From contig NW_025062478.1 of the NCBI RefSeq assembly GCF_000002995.4, positions 12,396,001 through 12,460,000 on the forward strand: 64,000 nt of DNA, written 5' to 3'. Within the stretch, counting starts at the first letter, position 1. Each line of letters begins with the position of its first letter. Under the pieces are notes generated by a model. The model made no database searches. It saw only the letters and a program-made list of their open reading frames with translations, and was not told the DNA's origin. Shown piece by piece: positions 24,995 to 37,800 of this stretch. The translations under genes were made by a program, and so were the position numbers. This stretch comes from Brugia malayi. Lineage: Eukaryota > Nematoda > Chromadorea > Rhabditida > Onchocercidae.

Positions 24995-25619
24995 TTCCTT
25001 CCCTCTCTTCGCTCCCATTTCCCTTTCTCAGTTCTTCTTGCCTTTTTTTTCTGCCAAAAAAAGGAGAAATTTACGATTCTGCGCGTTGTAAACGAAATAC
25101 AATTGGTTCTTGTTCTTCAAATGAAATACTCTAAAATTATTGTATTTTCAAAATTTACAACCGTTTTTTCTTTATTTAAATGAATCACAGAGTAAATCCG
25201 GCATAAATCTTCCTGTAGCACACATTCCGACAATTATCCGTCAAATTGTAATAAAAATCTCGTTATATTCCGGATAACTAATCGCTTAATTTCATTGCTA
25301 ATTTTATTTACAAGGATACATTTACTTCTTTTGATTTGATTTATACGAAAATGGAATTAATATAGAAGGATAATATGCATTCAGGAAATTACCTCGGAGG
25401 ATTTTTCGCTTCGAGTTAAAGTTTCCGTTGACATTGTCTTCAGCCCAATTGAACATTTGTCACCATGCACGCAACATTTCTAAAGGATTTTTGTCAAAAT
25501 TAAATATTCAACTTTTCATCTTAAATTTTTTTTTTCCGAATGAGAAGAGTATTACTTACAATTGGCTTATTTGAATCACATTTCGATGGTCCACGTTTTA
25601 TATTTAGATTTGAAGCCAT
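23675..25619 (-). CDS. small protein with divergent SH2 domain
   Basis: Six exons splice with consistent phase: 25560-25619, 25393-25479, 25075-25130, 24513-24630, 24259-24338 and 23675-23798, giving 174 residues. Residues 1-83 are low-complexity and Cys/Lys/Glu-rich (KCCVHGDKC, TRSEKSSE, FEEQEPIVFRLQ). Residues from about 85 to the end resemble an SH2 domain: YYIGIVTPQTAELF (for WYxGxIxRxxAExLL), AFRLYHS where the FLVRxS strand belongs, YHYLIRER with the betaD histidine, and a final IGIEALIKYYT like the C-terminal SH2 helix. On this alignment the phosphotyrosine-binding Arg at betaB5 is replaced by Tyr, and the alphaA Arg is also absent. Nematodes have many stand-alone SH2 proteins; partner and pathway are unknown. 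The short third exon was found because exons 2 and 4 do not join in phase without it. An alternative start is the ATG at 24629. Confidence 0.72.
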
Positions 25620-26492
25620 GCGATATTTTTTAAATTTAATAGAAAAATTTGTAAATTTTAACTTTATAGCTTAATTTAAACTTTCTAAAAAATTCAAGAG
25701 CTATCTATCCAATACTTTACGTTTACCATAAATCCTCTTCACGCTAGTAATAATCTTAAAATGAACTTTAGTGAGAAAATTGTTTGCTTTTATTCTCATT
25801 CAGAATTATGCAAATGTGAATAGAATAATGTAATCTAATCATCTCACATAGAATTTTAAATGGAATTTGAATAGTAAATTGAGTTTAGAATATCACTGTG
25901 TGCATTTTTGATGATTTCAAACAAATGGCTATTATAGACATTAGCTTTTTTATTTGAGGAAAATAAATCAAATGGTAAATACAAAGTGTACAAATCGTAA
26001 CTTTAAACAAACTTTTTCAGTCTGTTTAATTTCAAATAATGAATAACTTCCCATTACAATTTAAAAGTTCATAGTTTTTTTTTTTTTTTTTTTAAATATG
26101 ATCAATTCAATATTTCTTTTTTTTTTTTCATAGAATGTATCCTTTGGAAAGTAGAAATAGAATTTGTATAACATTTGTTAAATTTTAACATTTTTGGTTT
26201 TCGTTTTTTGATGAAAATAAGAAATGTAAATTGCTAATTACTCAATTAACATTGAGTGGAAGATTTGTCATCAGACATTAAATAGAAATTCATAAAGTAT
26301 TAGCACAAGCTAAGATCAGTTCTAATAAATCTTTTGGATAAATATGATTGAAGTGAATGCAATATCATTAATGGAGAAATTTCAAACAATATCTTATTTG
26401 AGTATTTTACTTATTACAAGTAACTTTTAAGTTGAGTATAATGTTTACAAATATGTTGAAAAGATACTGATAAGAAGTTTATATGTTCGGTG
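25620..26492. other. divergent promoter region between the SH2 and CCCH genes
   Basis: This is the gap between two head-to-head genes. It is AT-rich with poly(T) tracts (about 26075-26092 and 26116-26129). I see no other coding exon, and no identifiable promoter element. Confidence 0.45.
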
Positions 26493-29221
26493 ATGAAAGT
26501 GGAAAATTCTAGAAAACGAGAAAGCGGGATGAATCCGATAGAGAATACGAGCAGGGTAACAGTACGGGTAAGTTAGTGATCTCTTTTCGATTAGTAAAAA
26601 GATTTGTAATCATTTAGGGTTTAGGTTCGGGAAGGTTACAACATATTGTGTGCAATATAATGATATTTTTGTTGATTACTGTTTCATATGATAAGAATAG
26701 GAATTAGAAATGAAGGTTGGAAAACAAAAAGACATTATTATCACATAATTTATCAATAGATTACTGATAAATTGAGCATTTGTTTTTTTTTTTTTTTTTT
26801 TTCTTTAATGCTTTATCAATGGATGCGAATCGTTTTGAAAATATTAAAGTCAAATTTTTTAAGATTAGTATTGTTGTGAGAATACAATTAGCTAATAAAG
26901 GTCAATATGACAGCAGTAAAGAGTGATCATAACACTGTACCAAAACAAGATCTGATGGCAGCAACAGTTAATATGGTTCCTGTCTCATCAGAAATGTATG
27001 AGTTATTAGAAGCATACGGTGTTGAGCGACATATGATGGCATATTACAACCGAGAAGAACCGAACAGGTACAAATTAAAATATCACTGCCTTAAATACTC
27101 GCTTAAAATTTTAATAAAATTCTGATAATGATACCAAAAATTTGTGTCACTAATGCTTCACTAAGTTTTCCTTAAGTTTTCTAATTAAAATTAGTTGCGA
27201 GTTTTATTTGATCTTAATCCATAATTTGAATTTAATAATGACATTGAAATGCTTCATCATTTATTTCATATATCCTTTCAGAATATATGTAAGTGCTTAT
27301 GGACAATTGCACTTCATCGATCTATCCATGATTAATCCAACGAATAATGGTTCTGTCGTGCAGGTTAGTTGATGTATGTTCTGTACTTTGCTGATGGATG
27401 TTGACATAAATAACGCTTAGATTTAGTGTGGAATTGAAATGTTACCTGTTGTCGAAATAGGAAACAATATGGGAAATTGTATACAGATTGCTGTTGTTGT
27501 TGTTGTTGCTGGTATTATTATTGTTGTTATTGTTATTGTTATTGTATTATTGTTATTATTTTATTTCGTTTTCTAGCCTTTTTGTGAGTGCTATTGTTAC
27601 TATTATTATTTCAATGATAAGTGAAAAAGAGATATTTAGAGATAAATCAAACATATGTGGATATTATGATTGATACGATAAGCATAAATAGTGGTAAATA
27701 GTGAATGATTATTTTTATTAAATAATTTTATAATACAAAAAAAGAAAGTATTGTTTCTTCTTTCTAGAATTTAGCTCTAAAAGCTTGTGAATTAACTCAG
27801 AATGATCCAGTTGTCCGGAATGACTTAGAAGCTGAACTAAATAAAGTGATTCAAAGAGTTTTATCAAAACTTGCTGAGGTAAAATTATTATCTTTGAATT
27901 TGTTTAAATTATAGATTCGTAGTACTATTGTTAATTGTTTATCAATTGTTATTTCTCACTTCTTAGATCAAACATTGCTTTCAAGATGAATTAGCTGTAG
28001 AACTCTGAGGAAATGAAATAGAGAGAAAAATTGAGAGAGAGAGAGAGAGAGAGAGATTGATTAAAAATTATTAATCTTTTTTTTTTTTAGAAACATAGTA
28101 GAAATGATGTTCCTTTAAAGACCGACTCATCAGAAAGTATGAATACTTCTACATGGCAAATGTTAACTGATACTGAACGTGAAGAATTACAAAGAGGTTA
28201 GCTGTGAGATACTTTGATATGATGGTGGTATTGCATATTGCATTCATTAGAAAAGTTATTCTCCAAAAATGGTTCACAGACAGTATTCTGTCATCTGAGT
28301 GCTCTCTGACCTTAATTGTGCTCAATATTCCATTTCATTTCATAATGCATATGTGATAATTAGTTAACGGTTCCTAATTAAGAACTTTATTTAATGAATT
28401 ACTGATCAAAAATTAGAAGAGAAAAAAGCATTGTAAATTATGAATTTCTCAGATCCTAGAATTTCTTTCAGAGCGGCGCAAAAGGAATGCGTACAAAACT
28501 TCACTATGTAAGTCATTTCGAGAAAATAACATATGCCAATATGGCGATGAATGTGTTTTTGCACATGGAGAAAAAGAGCTTCGTCTTCCACCACAGGTAA
28601 TGCTATGTTTACCTGTTCAAGAGAATCATTGATACGATTTGATCAAAAATATATATAGTCGACACTTTGATCAACTAAAATGTGCTACTTGATTTAAACT
28701 ATTTTAATCAATGAAAGTGTCGATTATATTTTTCGAACTGTCATTAGCAAAGCTCCATACTTACAATTTTTAACTTTTCACAAAAAGATACTTTTAGGCT
28801 CATCCAAAATACAAAACTCAATTATGCAATAAATTCTCAGTGTGGAACTATTGTCCGTACGGTGCACGTTGTCAATATATACATCAACGTGTCAATGAAA
28901 TATCAAAAATCGGTACAAATATGGTAAATATTGTTCGAATTATTTTGCATTCCATTAATTAAGACTAATTGATTAGTCTATCAATAATCTATAAATTATT
29001 AGACTAATTAATGATTGCTAGAAAATTTAATTATTTCATTTCAGTTGCAAACTAAAAAAAATACAAGAAGAAACAGTGAGAAGAATTTGCAACGTCCTTC
29101 TAGATGTTTTATCATAAAACATATGAATAAAAGGTTAGTATCATTAAGACTTTTCTGAATACTTTCAACAATTTAATATTATAAAATATTTTCAGTAAAA
29201 TTTTCTTTTTTTAAATTTTAT

Positions 29222-29263
<42 letters not shown>

Positions 29264-29764
29264 ATATCTTTTTCAGTACTGAAAGTACTAATTCATCAGT
29301 TGCTCTTGGAAATCATTCATCCTTTGATGAACATGGCGGATTTTACTCATCTCTAACAAATACCGATTTCAGTGGTGGTGAAAAGAAAGGACAATCAATA
29401 AAGGTATTTTAAAATTGAAATTATACATCAAACCAAACTTAATTTAAATTAGATTATTAATATCTTCCAGAAATCATTTCAGGTATATTTTGCATACAAA
29501 CATTTCAGCGATTATATCATTAAATTAATGTTAATTGTGTGAAATAATGAAGCAAACTTTGACATATGAATTTTACAGGGATCCGGTTTAATATTTCATC
29601 CGGATTATTCTATCAGTTACGATGATACTGAATCTCATCTTAATACAGATATAACCACAAATAATATCACTCTAAATCAATTTCGTGAACATTTTAATAA
29701 TATGTTAGTTCTTCCAGTATTTATGCTTTTTCAGCAGAATTATCATAGTTTATTTATTTTTTAG
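26493..29764 (+). CDS. tandem CCCH zinc-finger RNA-binding protein (TTP/TIS11/OMA-like)
   Basis: The core exons join in phase: 26892 (or ATG 26907)-27067, 27282-27363, 27768-27878, 28091-28196, 28472-28596, 28798-28923, 29045-29133, 29277-29403 and 29579-29764. Two fingers of the C-x8-C-x5-C-x3-H form are encoded by separate exons: [20 protein letters not shown] and [20 protein letters not shown]. Each is preceded by the tristetraprolin-type lead (YKTSLC, KYKTQLC). Proteins of this class bind AU-rich 3'-UTR motifs and control mRNA decay or maternal translation in the cytoplasm. The rest is Ser/Asn-rich with no other domain. An upstream exon at 26493-26567 (25 codons from ATG, ending CGG before GTAAGT) joins in frame to an acceptor at 26891, so I place the start there; the total would be about 400 residues. 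Starting at 26907 instead gives 370. Confidence 0.87.
27490..27560 (+). repeat. TTG/TTA trinucleotide tract in a CCCH gene intron
   Basis: This is a run of TTG, TTA and ATT triplets that yields a spurious poly-Leu open frame. It lies between coding exons and is not translated in the gene model. Confidence 0.8.
28645..28733 (+). repeat. intronic hairpin (about 35-bp imperfect inverted repeat) in the CCCH gene
   Basis: Arms at 28645-28681 and 28701-28733 pair around a 19-base loop, inside the intron separating the two zinc-finger exons. The core TCGACACTTT / AAAGTGTCGA pairs perfectly, with AAAAATATA and TAAAAT segments pairing outside and inside it. The size and loop are in the range of a microRNA precursor on the sense strand, but the stem is very AU-rich and I do not recognise a known microRNA. 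Confidence 0.6.
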
Positions 29765-31000
29765 TTAAAATTCTTAGCTATCATAAAAAAGAGTGTTTAT
29801 TTGATTCAAAATACAAAAATTTTAGGAAAATCGAGGATAACGACAATATATTTTCACGATCTTGTTTTTCACGAATTGGATCAAATTAAGCTGAATGATC
29901 TAATCAAGCATAGGAAGTTCATTTAATCCAGTTTAAACGATTATGCAAAATTCTATTTATTATACTTTTTTCATTAATGTCTTGTGGAAGGTGCATTTTC
30001 AAATATTAAAAAAAAAAAAAGATTCGTAAGTTATTAATTATTTCTACTAAAGCGCATTATTCTTTTTTTTTTTTTTTTTTTTGTACTTCACATGGTTACT
30101 TGAGATTTCATTTATTGAAGGTAAGTTAAGGATCAAAGAATTTCATCGTTCCAATTAGTTAGAAATATTCCTTTTCTTTTTTTTTTTTCATTTCAAATAA
30201 TTTTCTTTCAAATGTTTGTCTTCAAAGAAAATGCGACAATAAAATATATTATAAATTTGAAGTAATTGTTATTTATTCGTTAGTGCTACTACAAATTGTA
30301 TTAATTTTTGACGGTATATGGCAAAAATCTTTAATTCGTTCCGTATATCAATGCTTACTTACTATTGTTCTAGCAAATGCATTTCTATTAGTTTATTGTA
30401 CGAGCAAATCTTTCGTAATATTGTTGTATTACCATTTTATTTAAAAAAAAAAAAATTGTTTTATGCGTTGCGGTATTTAAAATTGATAGTTCTTATTATG
30501 TCAAAATTAATTTCTTTGTATATTTTTTTTTTTATCATACATTTCTTATTTCGTAAATACTTTTCAAACTTTCAATTTATAAACAATAAAATTATATTAT
30601 ATTATATTATTGCTTTTCTTAGAAGAACTAATTATTATTATTATTATTATTATTATTATCTCTTTTTAATAAAATATTCTCCAATTTATTCAATTAAACG
30701 ATTTTTAGAGAAATCATAGTGGAATTGAGCTAATAGTGCATAATTAAGTCATAGCGCTCATTACTTTATTACTATTTTTTACATAAATTTTTGAAAAATG
30801 AAAAATCTATTAAATTTATTGATTATTATATTCTTAATAATTTTTTTTTATCATTGTGATATGTTATGCTTATGAATTCATAACATTGTTATTTATTTCG
30901 TCAATTTGTTCACGTTTTTTTTTTTTTTTTTTTTTTCACGCATTCGATACGTTTTATTGATTGTTGATTGAAATTTTACATTAACTTCATCAAGATGTCC

Positions 31001-31033
<33 letters not shown>

Positions 31034-31997
31034 ATAAAATATAAATATTGTTTATAACATCTTACTCAGTTAGTTTCGTCTAATGAATTTAAGATAGCAT
31101 AAAGCGATAGAATTATTTTCAAGTCACAAAATTTTAAATAAAAATCACCGATAACAATTTGAAATTTTACATTAACTTCATCAAGTCGCATGTAATCGTG
31201 GTGATGTAAATTCAAATATGCCATAGAGAAATGTTATGTTAGTGAAGAAGTGAATTTTAGTCATACTTAGGCAAAAAAAAGAAAATCATTTACTCAATTT
31301 TACTTAAAAATCATTTACTCAGTTCTCGTGTTTATTTCATTCCTGTCCTCTGAAATTTCTTAAGTAAGTTAAAGATTATTAAAATCTATGTGATGAATTA
31401 TTATTCAGAAGAAACGAAGTTATTTTTAATAAAATGTAAATGCGTCAATGAAATTCTGCATTAATAGGAGGGAATAATCATTGAAATTTAGGTTGGATTA
31501 ATTCATTTTTTTAACTTAAATTTTTTTTTTAAGTCAATTAATTTTGTGCAACAATGAAGAAACAAACATTTAGTTAAAATGATAATTTGATGAATTAAAA
31601 CTATTTGGAAGATTATAAGATGATAGGTTCGAGAAAGAGCACAAATAAGATTTTTACCATTTTTTTTTTTTATCAGTATTTTTTTTTTTTTATTATTTAT
31701 TTACAATACATATTTATAAATGATATATCAAATTTTCTTCCATCATTTATTCAGGTGGAACAGAACAATTAATACCTGTTTAGTCTTTAGTTTGAGTTAA
31801 ATTATAACTTATTCTCAACTAAATTAAACAAATTTTTTATCACCTTTATCCTTGTGTTTGTTAATATTACCAAAGAAATGTTGCATGCACTTGACCACTT
31901 GCTAATCTTATTCGATTAATTAAAAAAGAAATATTTAGATTAGCTTATTACTTTAATTTACATCTCAGTAATCATTCTCCTTATCAAATCACATTCT
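29765..31997. other. convergent 3' region between the CCCH and receptor-kinase genes
   Basis: This is very AT-rich and holds both 3'-UTRs. It contains several long T tracts (about 30060-30082, 30914-30935 and 31001-31028) and an ATT/TTA run near 30630-30660. A 27-base direct repeat (TTGAAATTTTACATTAACTT... at 30968-30994 and 31159-31185) is also present. The long plus-strand open frame at 30318-30719 is Ile/Phe/Tyr/Leu compositional noise. Confidence 0.55.
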
Positions 31998-34846
31998 CTA
32001 TGATCCATTACTGATAACATTTCTATCCCTAACAGTTTCAGTACTGTATGGCAGCGATGATGTCTTATCACGGTGATCTTCCTGTACATCGATCGAAAGA
32101 GCATTATCGAGTATATCTTTCCTTTTCATCCTTTCAACTTCAAATTTCTCAGCTTCCGAATCGTTTTCCACCGTTCCTTTAGTATCTTTCTGCGAACATA
32201 CAACAGTAAGTAATCAAATAGGAAAAAAAAAAATTCTTAATTTTATTATATTTATATAAAGATTAATTAGAAGAGATAAGGATTAATTAATTAATTAATT
32301 AATTAATATTATAACTATGTTCAGAAGATACGTTGATAGAATAAAAGTAAGGATATAAAGATATGAATGATAAGACAATTAGATAATTATTTTCATTTAG
32401 GAATTTCTTGTTATATAGATAAATTATGTATCTGGCACAGCTCTGGCTCTATATTAGTAAATACTTTTTATGAGTGTTTAAGTCTAATCATAAAGTTACA
32501 TATAAAAGTTAGCCAAGAAAAAAATTATACCAAAATATCTGTATCATATACTACATTATAATAATCCCGTTGATTATCTAGCTTTAAATATGAATACTGA
32601 TCTGTGATATCTTCCAATTGGCTAGCTAATTTTTGTCGAATAGTCCCAAAATCAGGTCTCATCGATGGTTCTTGTGCCCAACAACTACGCATTACTTCAT
32701 AGCTATAATGGGATTCATATTTTTTTTTTTTCAAAATAATATTAAAAATAAATCCTTTCTTTTCGAAAATAAGAAAAAAAATCGAATTGTTCTCTTTTAC
32801 TTTCTTTGAAGTTATTTTTTTTTTTTTTTGTGAAGTCTTTCTTAAAAAAAAAAAAAAAAAAAAAAAAACTTTTTTTTTCAATAAAAATAAATTTACTAGT
32901 TATTAGGGCAGTTATCCGGTTGATCCATTCGTCCACCGGCATCCAAATGATCCAAAATATCATCCGGTTGTATGCCTGGATATGGTGAACCGCCAAGTGT
33001 AACAATTTCAAACATTAATATGCCAAATGACCAACTAAAATTTATGCCATATTTTTATTGGAAATTTTGAAGTGTTTCATTTATATTTTTTTTTTTTTTT
33101 TTTATTTATAAATTCCAAACTGATTTAAATGCCTAGAAAAAAAAAAAAAAAAAAAGACGAAAAGAAAAGGAAAATTCTGTCAAAGATCAATTTAGTTCAA
33201 TAAATTTTATATCAAATAAACAAATCTATCCATCATTTCATCGTTTTATGATAGCTATTATACTTGTTTAACCTTATAATTACTAAGTATATTACAATTT
33301 AATAGCTGCCAAGAAGTATTTAATGCTAACACATCTGACTGCATAGTGAATTCATAGTGTTTGATAGCTTCTGGGCTCATCCATTTCACCGGTAATCGTC
33401 CACCCTTACTTTTATAGTTGGCAGAATCACGATAAATGTATCGACACAAGCCAAAATCACCAATTTTTGCATTTGTCTTATCATGCACCAATATATTACG
33501 TGCCGCGACATCGCGGTGCACAAAACCTTTCTGACTAAGGTATTCCTAAAAAATAATCCTTTTTCACCAATCATAATTACATTAATTAATCTATATTGAA
33601 GTTAAAAATTGAAATTTAATTCCAGTTAATCTAATATATCAATGTAACTCATCTTTTTATATATATGTATTTTTAATGAAAGTTTTAACATAAAATTTTT
33701 ACAGGGAAAAAGTGCTGTCAGTAAAAATATAATTTTTAAATGAAATATATACAAAAAAGTGAAATTAAATGAATTTCAATGATTAGATATGAACATTTCT
33801 TACCAAGCCATAGCTAATTTGTACAGCAAACATTAATAATTGTTTAAGTGTTATCACTAAATCCTGATCAATCTTTTCATTCAAATTTGGTTCATCATAA
33901 TCGATACCCATTTCGGTAAGCTAGAAAAAAACAAAAAAAAAAAAAACAGAAAACAATGGTAAGCATTCGTTAACGTTGTGACATTTAAAAAATTTTTTTT
34001 TTAAAAAAAAAAAAGAATGGATAATATTGTCTGTATTCGTATTTCAATTTAAAGTACTAATTTTAAATCAATCTTGCAAAAGCTTTTTATTTAAATTAAT
34101 CACTACCTTTATCATATAAGCACATCGTTTCCTCAAGAAATGTAGCAAGTCGCCATCTGAACAGTACTCAACAATTAAGCAGTAAGGTTCTGTTTCTGTG
34201 ATACATGCCAACATATTGACTAATCGTTCGTGATAACCCAATGTTTTCATCAATGAAATTTCATTCAGGAATTCACTTTTCGATAGTTGATCAGCATATT
34301 CTGAAACAATCACTTTATCATTGTGTTATCAGTAATATAATTTATCACTGATTGCAAAAGATAGAGCAACATTTCGCACTTTAATATGTGTATAAATATA
34401 TGCTTCCAGAACAATTCTTATCATCGCATGAAAGAGTTTATATAAGGATGATAGAAATGCACTGATAACAATGATTATCACTTAGTGATTGATATGATGT
34501 TAAATTCAACTTTAGTCTGTAAAACATGAAAGTTTTTCTTTTTTTGATGATAATAAGATATTGAATGATGAAATTTATCATTTAAATTAGTTAAGCCAAG
34601 GATGATGGTAAATGCATCGAAATGAACTAGCAGCTATTAGAAGGAACATTAAAGTGATTTGAAATTATAACGAAGTTGGAAAATTTGATTTTAAAAATGA
34701 GTAAAAGACAAAGAAGAAAACTTAATAAAATTTATTAAGAAAAAAACTTAATGAAATTCTTTGCTATGCTAAAAAAAACTGAAATTACATCAAAATTTAA
34801 AAAAAAAAATTGAAATAACTTTCATAAAAATTTAGAGTTAATACTT

Positions 34847-34878
<32 letters not shown>

Positions 34879-37800
34879 TAAAGTTAAAACACAGAGTGCA
34901 TTGCAATTACAAATTTGCAACATTTAAAAATCATTACCCTATTGATTAAACTTATGTTTTTAAAGTTAAAATGAATAAGAGCGAAGTGTATTAAAAAGAT
35001 TGCTAAGTACTTTAAATGAGAATCAATAGTTTATTATTTCAATGTATTTTCATAAACTCTTACTCACTTCATTTGTCTACTATTCAATGTCAAGAAACAA
35101 ATTATATTAACTAACAAAGATTTAGTAATTTTGTCTTTAATAAAACTTTTAGTAAGAAAAAAGTATGTCCGTAGGATGAAGGAAATCAAATGAAGCAATT
35201 TTATCATTTAATTTCATTGTCAATTAGTCGACTGATATTTTCACTAAAACAGAACAACAATAATACTTCAACAAATATTTACCCGATGGATTTATATTAT
35301 TTAGGAAGACAAGCCTACAAATAGTTACAGACCTTAAATTAAATAACCTTTTCACTTCTACACAAATACAAGAATTTTTAATGTTGAAGAGAAATTGAAT
35401 AGTTAGGTGCTGAAGTTAGCAAGAATTTAAATTAAGCTTACGCGACAAAACATAAAAGCACAGTTATCTAAACAACAAACATTTTTAGGTGAGGACAAAT
35501 GAAGATGAAAGCTGCTTGTGAGTGAGTGAGTGAGTGAGTGAGTAATACTAATTTTATGTAAACATTTCTCCTTACCTAGCAATTTTTTCACTGCGACATC
35601 ACAATTCTCGGCTCTCATCAGATTAATACCCAAGGTAGACTGAGCATTTTTATTCCCTTTTGCAATACCAATCAATCGACCTTTATAAACTGATCCAAAT
35701 GCACCCGAACCAAGCTTTTGATCATCGTAAATAATGAGATTTCGACGCTCCAATTCCCATATATCTTGTCTTTATATATATTTACATTATTAATTGTTAG
35801 AATATCATTTCTTTTAATTCTTTTAATTATTTCTTATCTGATTTGTCGAATTTTTACGCTCAATTTTTTTTAAGCCACCAGATAAGAGGAATTACTAGTC
35901 ATTTAAAATTACAGATATAAAAACTGATAAAGTACATCTTAGGCCTGCAAAGCTACAGAAAGCGCTGGTGATAATATGGATTTCAATAATAGCTAGCATT
36001 TACTGGTTAAATTATTTATTATTTACTTGAAAATGAGAACGAAATGACGGTGATATTCTTTTATCCATCGAATCTACACCTTAAGATTACCTTACATTCA
36101 AAATTTTATGTGTAAGCAATCAAGAAAAGTACTTCTGTTTCTCTAAAATTTATCAAATGTCAGTTTATTTTATTCTAATACTCACACAAATTTGATTCAT
36201 TCAATGTTTTATTCTCCAATTGTATGAAAACATTTCTCGCCCTGACATTAAATCTTCGAAAATTTTAGAAGCTCTATTTGAAGGTATGGCAATGACTTAT
36301 TTCAAAAATTTAATTACAACTAACTTTTTTGGTAAATTAGTATATCTTAAATCGTTGTTGTATTTCATTTGTTCGAGCTTTAGCTGATGCATTTTCACTT
36401 TAGCATTTTGTTTTCGCTGAATCCAAATAAATGTGCCAACAAGAAGCAATAACAGAGTTGCCGTACTGCCAGCAATAAGTCCTGTTAATAAGCCTGGACG
36501 TTGTTTTTTAAATGCTGAAAATACCATTTGAAAGAAAAGAGAATTTAGATAAGAAAATTCAGCCATGCAAGCGAAAAAAAAAAATTTATTATTTTTTTTT
36601 TAAGAATCAAGAAGATGAATTATAAGGTTTGATAAATAATAAGCAGATAGATAGACATGCAGCAAATGATAAGTGATAAAGTATTCGTTGTGTTGCTACT
36701 GCTTATCAATTCACTCTTCTCAACAGATTAGAATTGAGTGATATATTAAAGTAGTGATAATATCAGTTTCTTGATAAAAATGCTTATTATCATAAATGAA
36801 TAGGAGAAAAGTAATTATAAACCTGCAGAATCAATAAATATTCTATTAGCTTTTGACTTCATGCCCAGTGCAACACCGCTTACTTCTGGGTATGTCAAAT
36901 TATGAGGGTCGATAACAGCGCATATTGTCACACCGTATAATTTATTCATTTGTAAATTTGTTATTATTATCGATGCATTTACGAGGTTCAATTTTGCCTG
37001 GTTTAATTCAAAATATAAATGAAGCAATACAAAGTAAAATAGATAAACGATCATTCAACTGATCACTCAATTTGATCGATCAATTAATCAATACAATTAA
37101 AACTCGTCAGTGTAAAAAAAAACTTTTCAACTTTTTATATTCATTTAAGTTACATGAAAAAAAAAAAAAAAAAAAAAGAAAGTAAACTTAAAATTTACCG
37201 CACATGTGCCATTACTGTTAAATTTTGGACAATTTGTTGCATTACCCAAAATATGGCGCATATTAACACCAAGCAATTCTACCTGTAATTTAGAGCATTC
37301 ATTTATTTAAAAAAAAAAAAAAAAAAAAAACTGTAAAAGAGCTATTTAGAGATATTTCTTGTGATAAATGATAAACTGAATAAAATATACTTATTTTTGT
37401 ATTTCATCTAATATCGTAATTTCAACATCAAATCGATGTTTAAAGTAATGTAAGTTTAGTTAAGTATGAGTTTTAGATAATATTTTCTTCAGAAGTAGAT
37501 TGAAAGTAATTCCAAATAGCAAATTTGTACATGAATAAAGAATGATAAGATGATTAAGTTAGTGATAATAAGCTTATTTAATACACTTTTCATATGTATC
37601 TGTCTATTTTTAAGTGGCTAATTTGTGTATGAAGTTGAATAAAGAAAGTAATAATGTTCAAATATTTAAAACATTTGCGCCTAATATTAATAAAAAGTAA
37701 GCAAAAGAAGCTAACATCAATTTCTCGATTAAATGGTTCAGCATCACCATAAAAAGCCACAAAATAAAGTGGTTTTTTGTTCATTAACGTGGACCGGAAT

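Noticed and set aside
30318..30719. 133-codon plus-strand open frame, the longest uninterrupted but one
   Set aside because: It is made of Ile/Phe/Tyr/Leu/Lys from AT-rich and ATT-repeat DNA, lies in a convergent 3' region, and has no motif or splice context.
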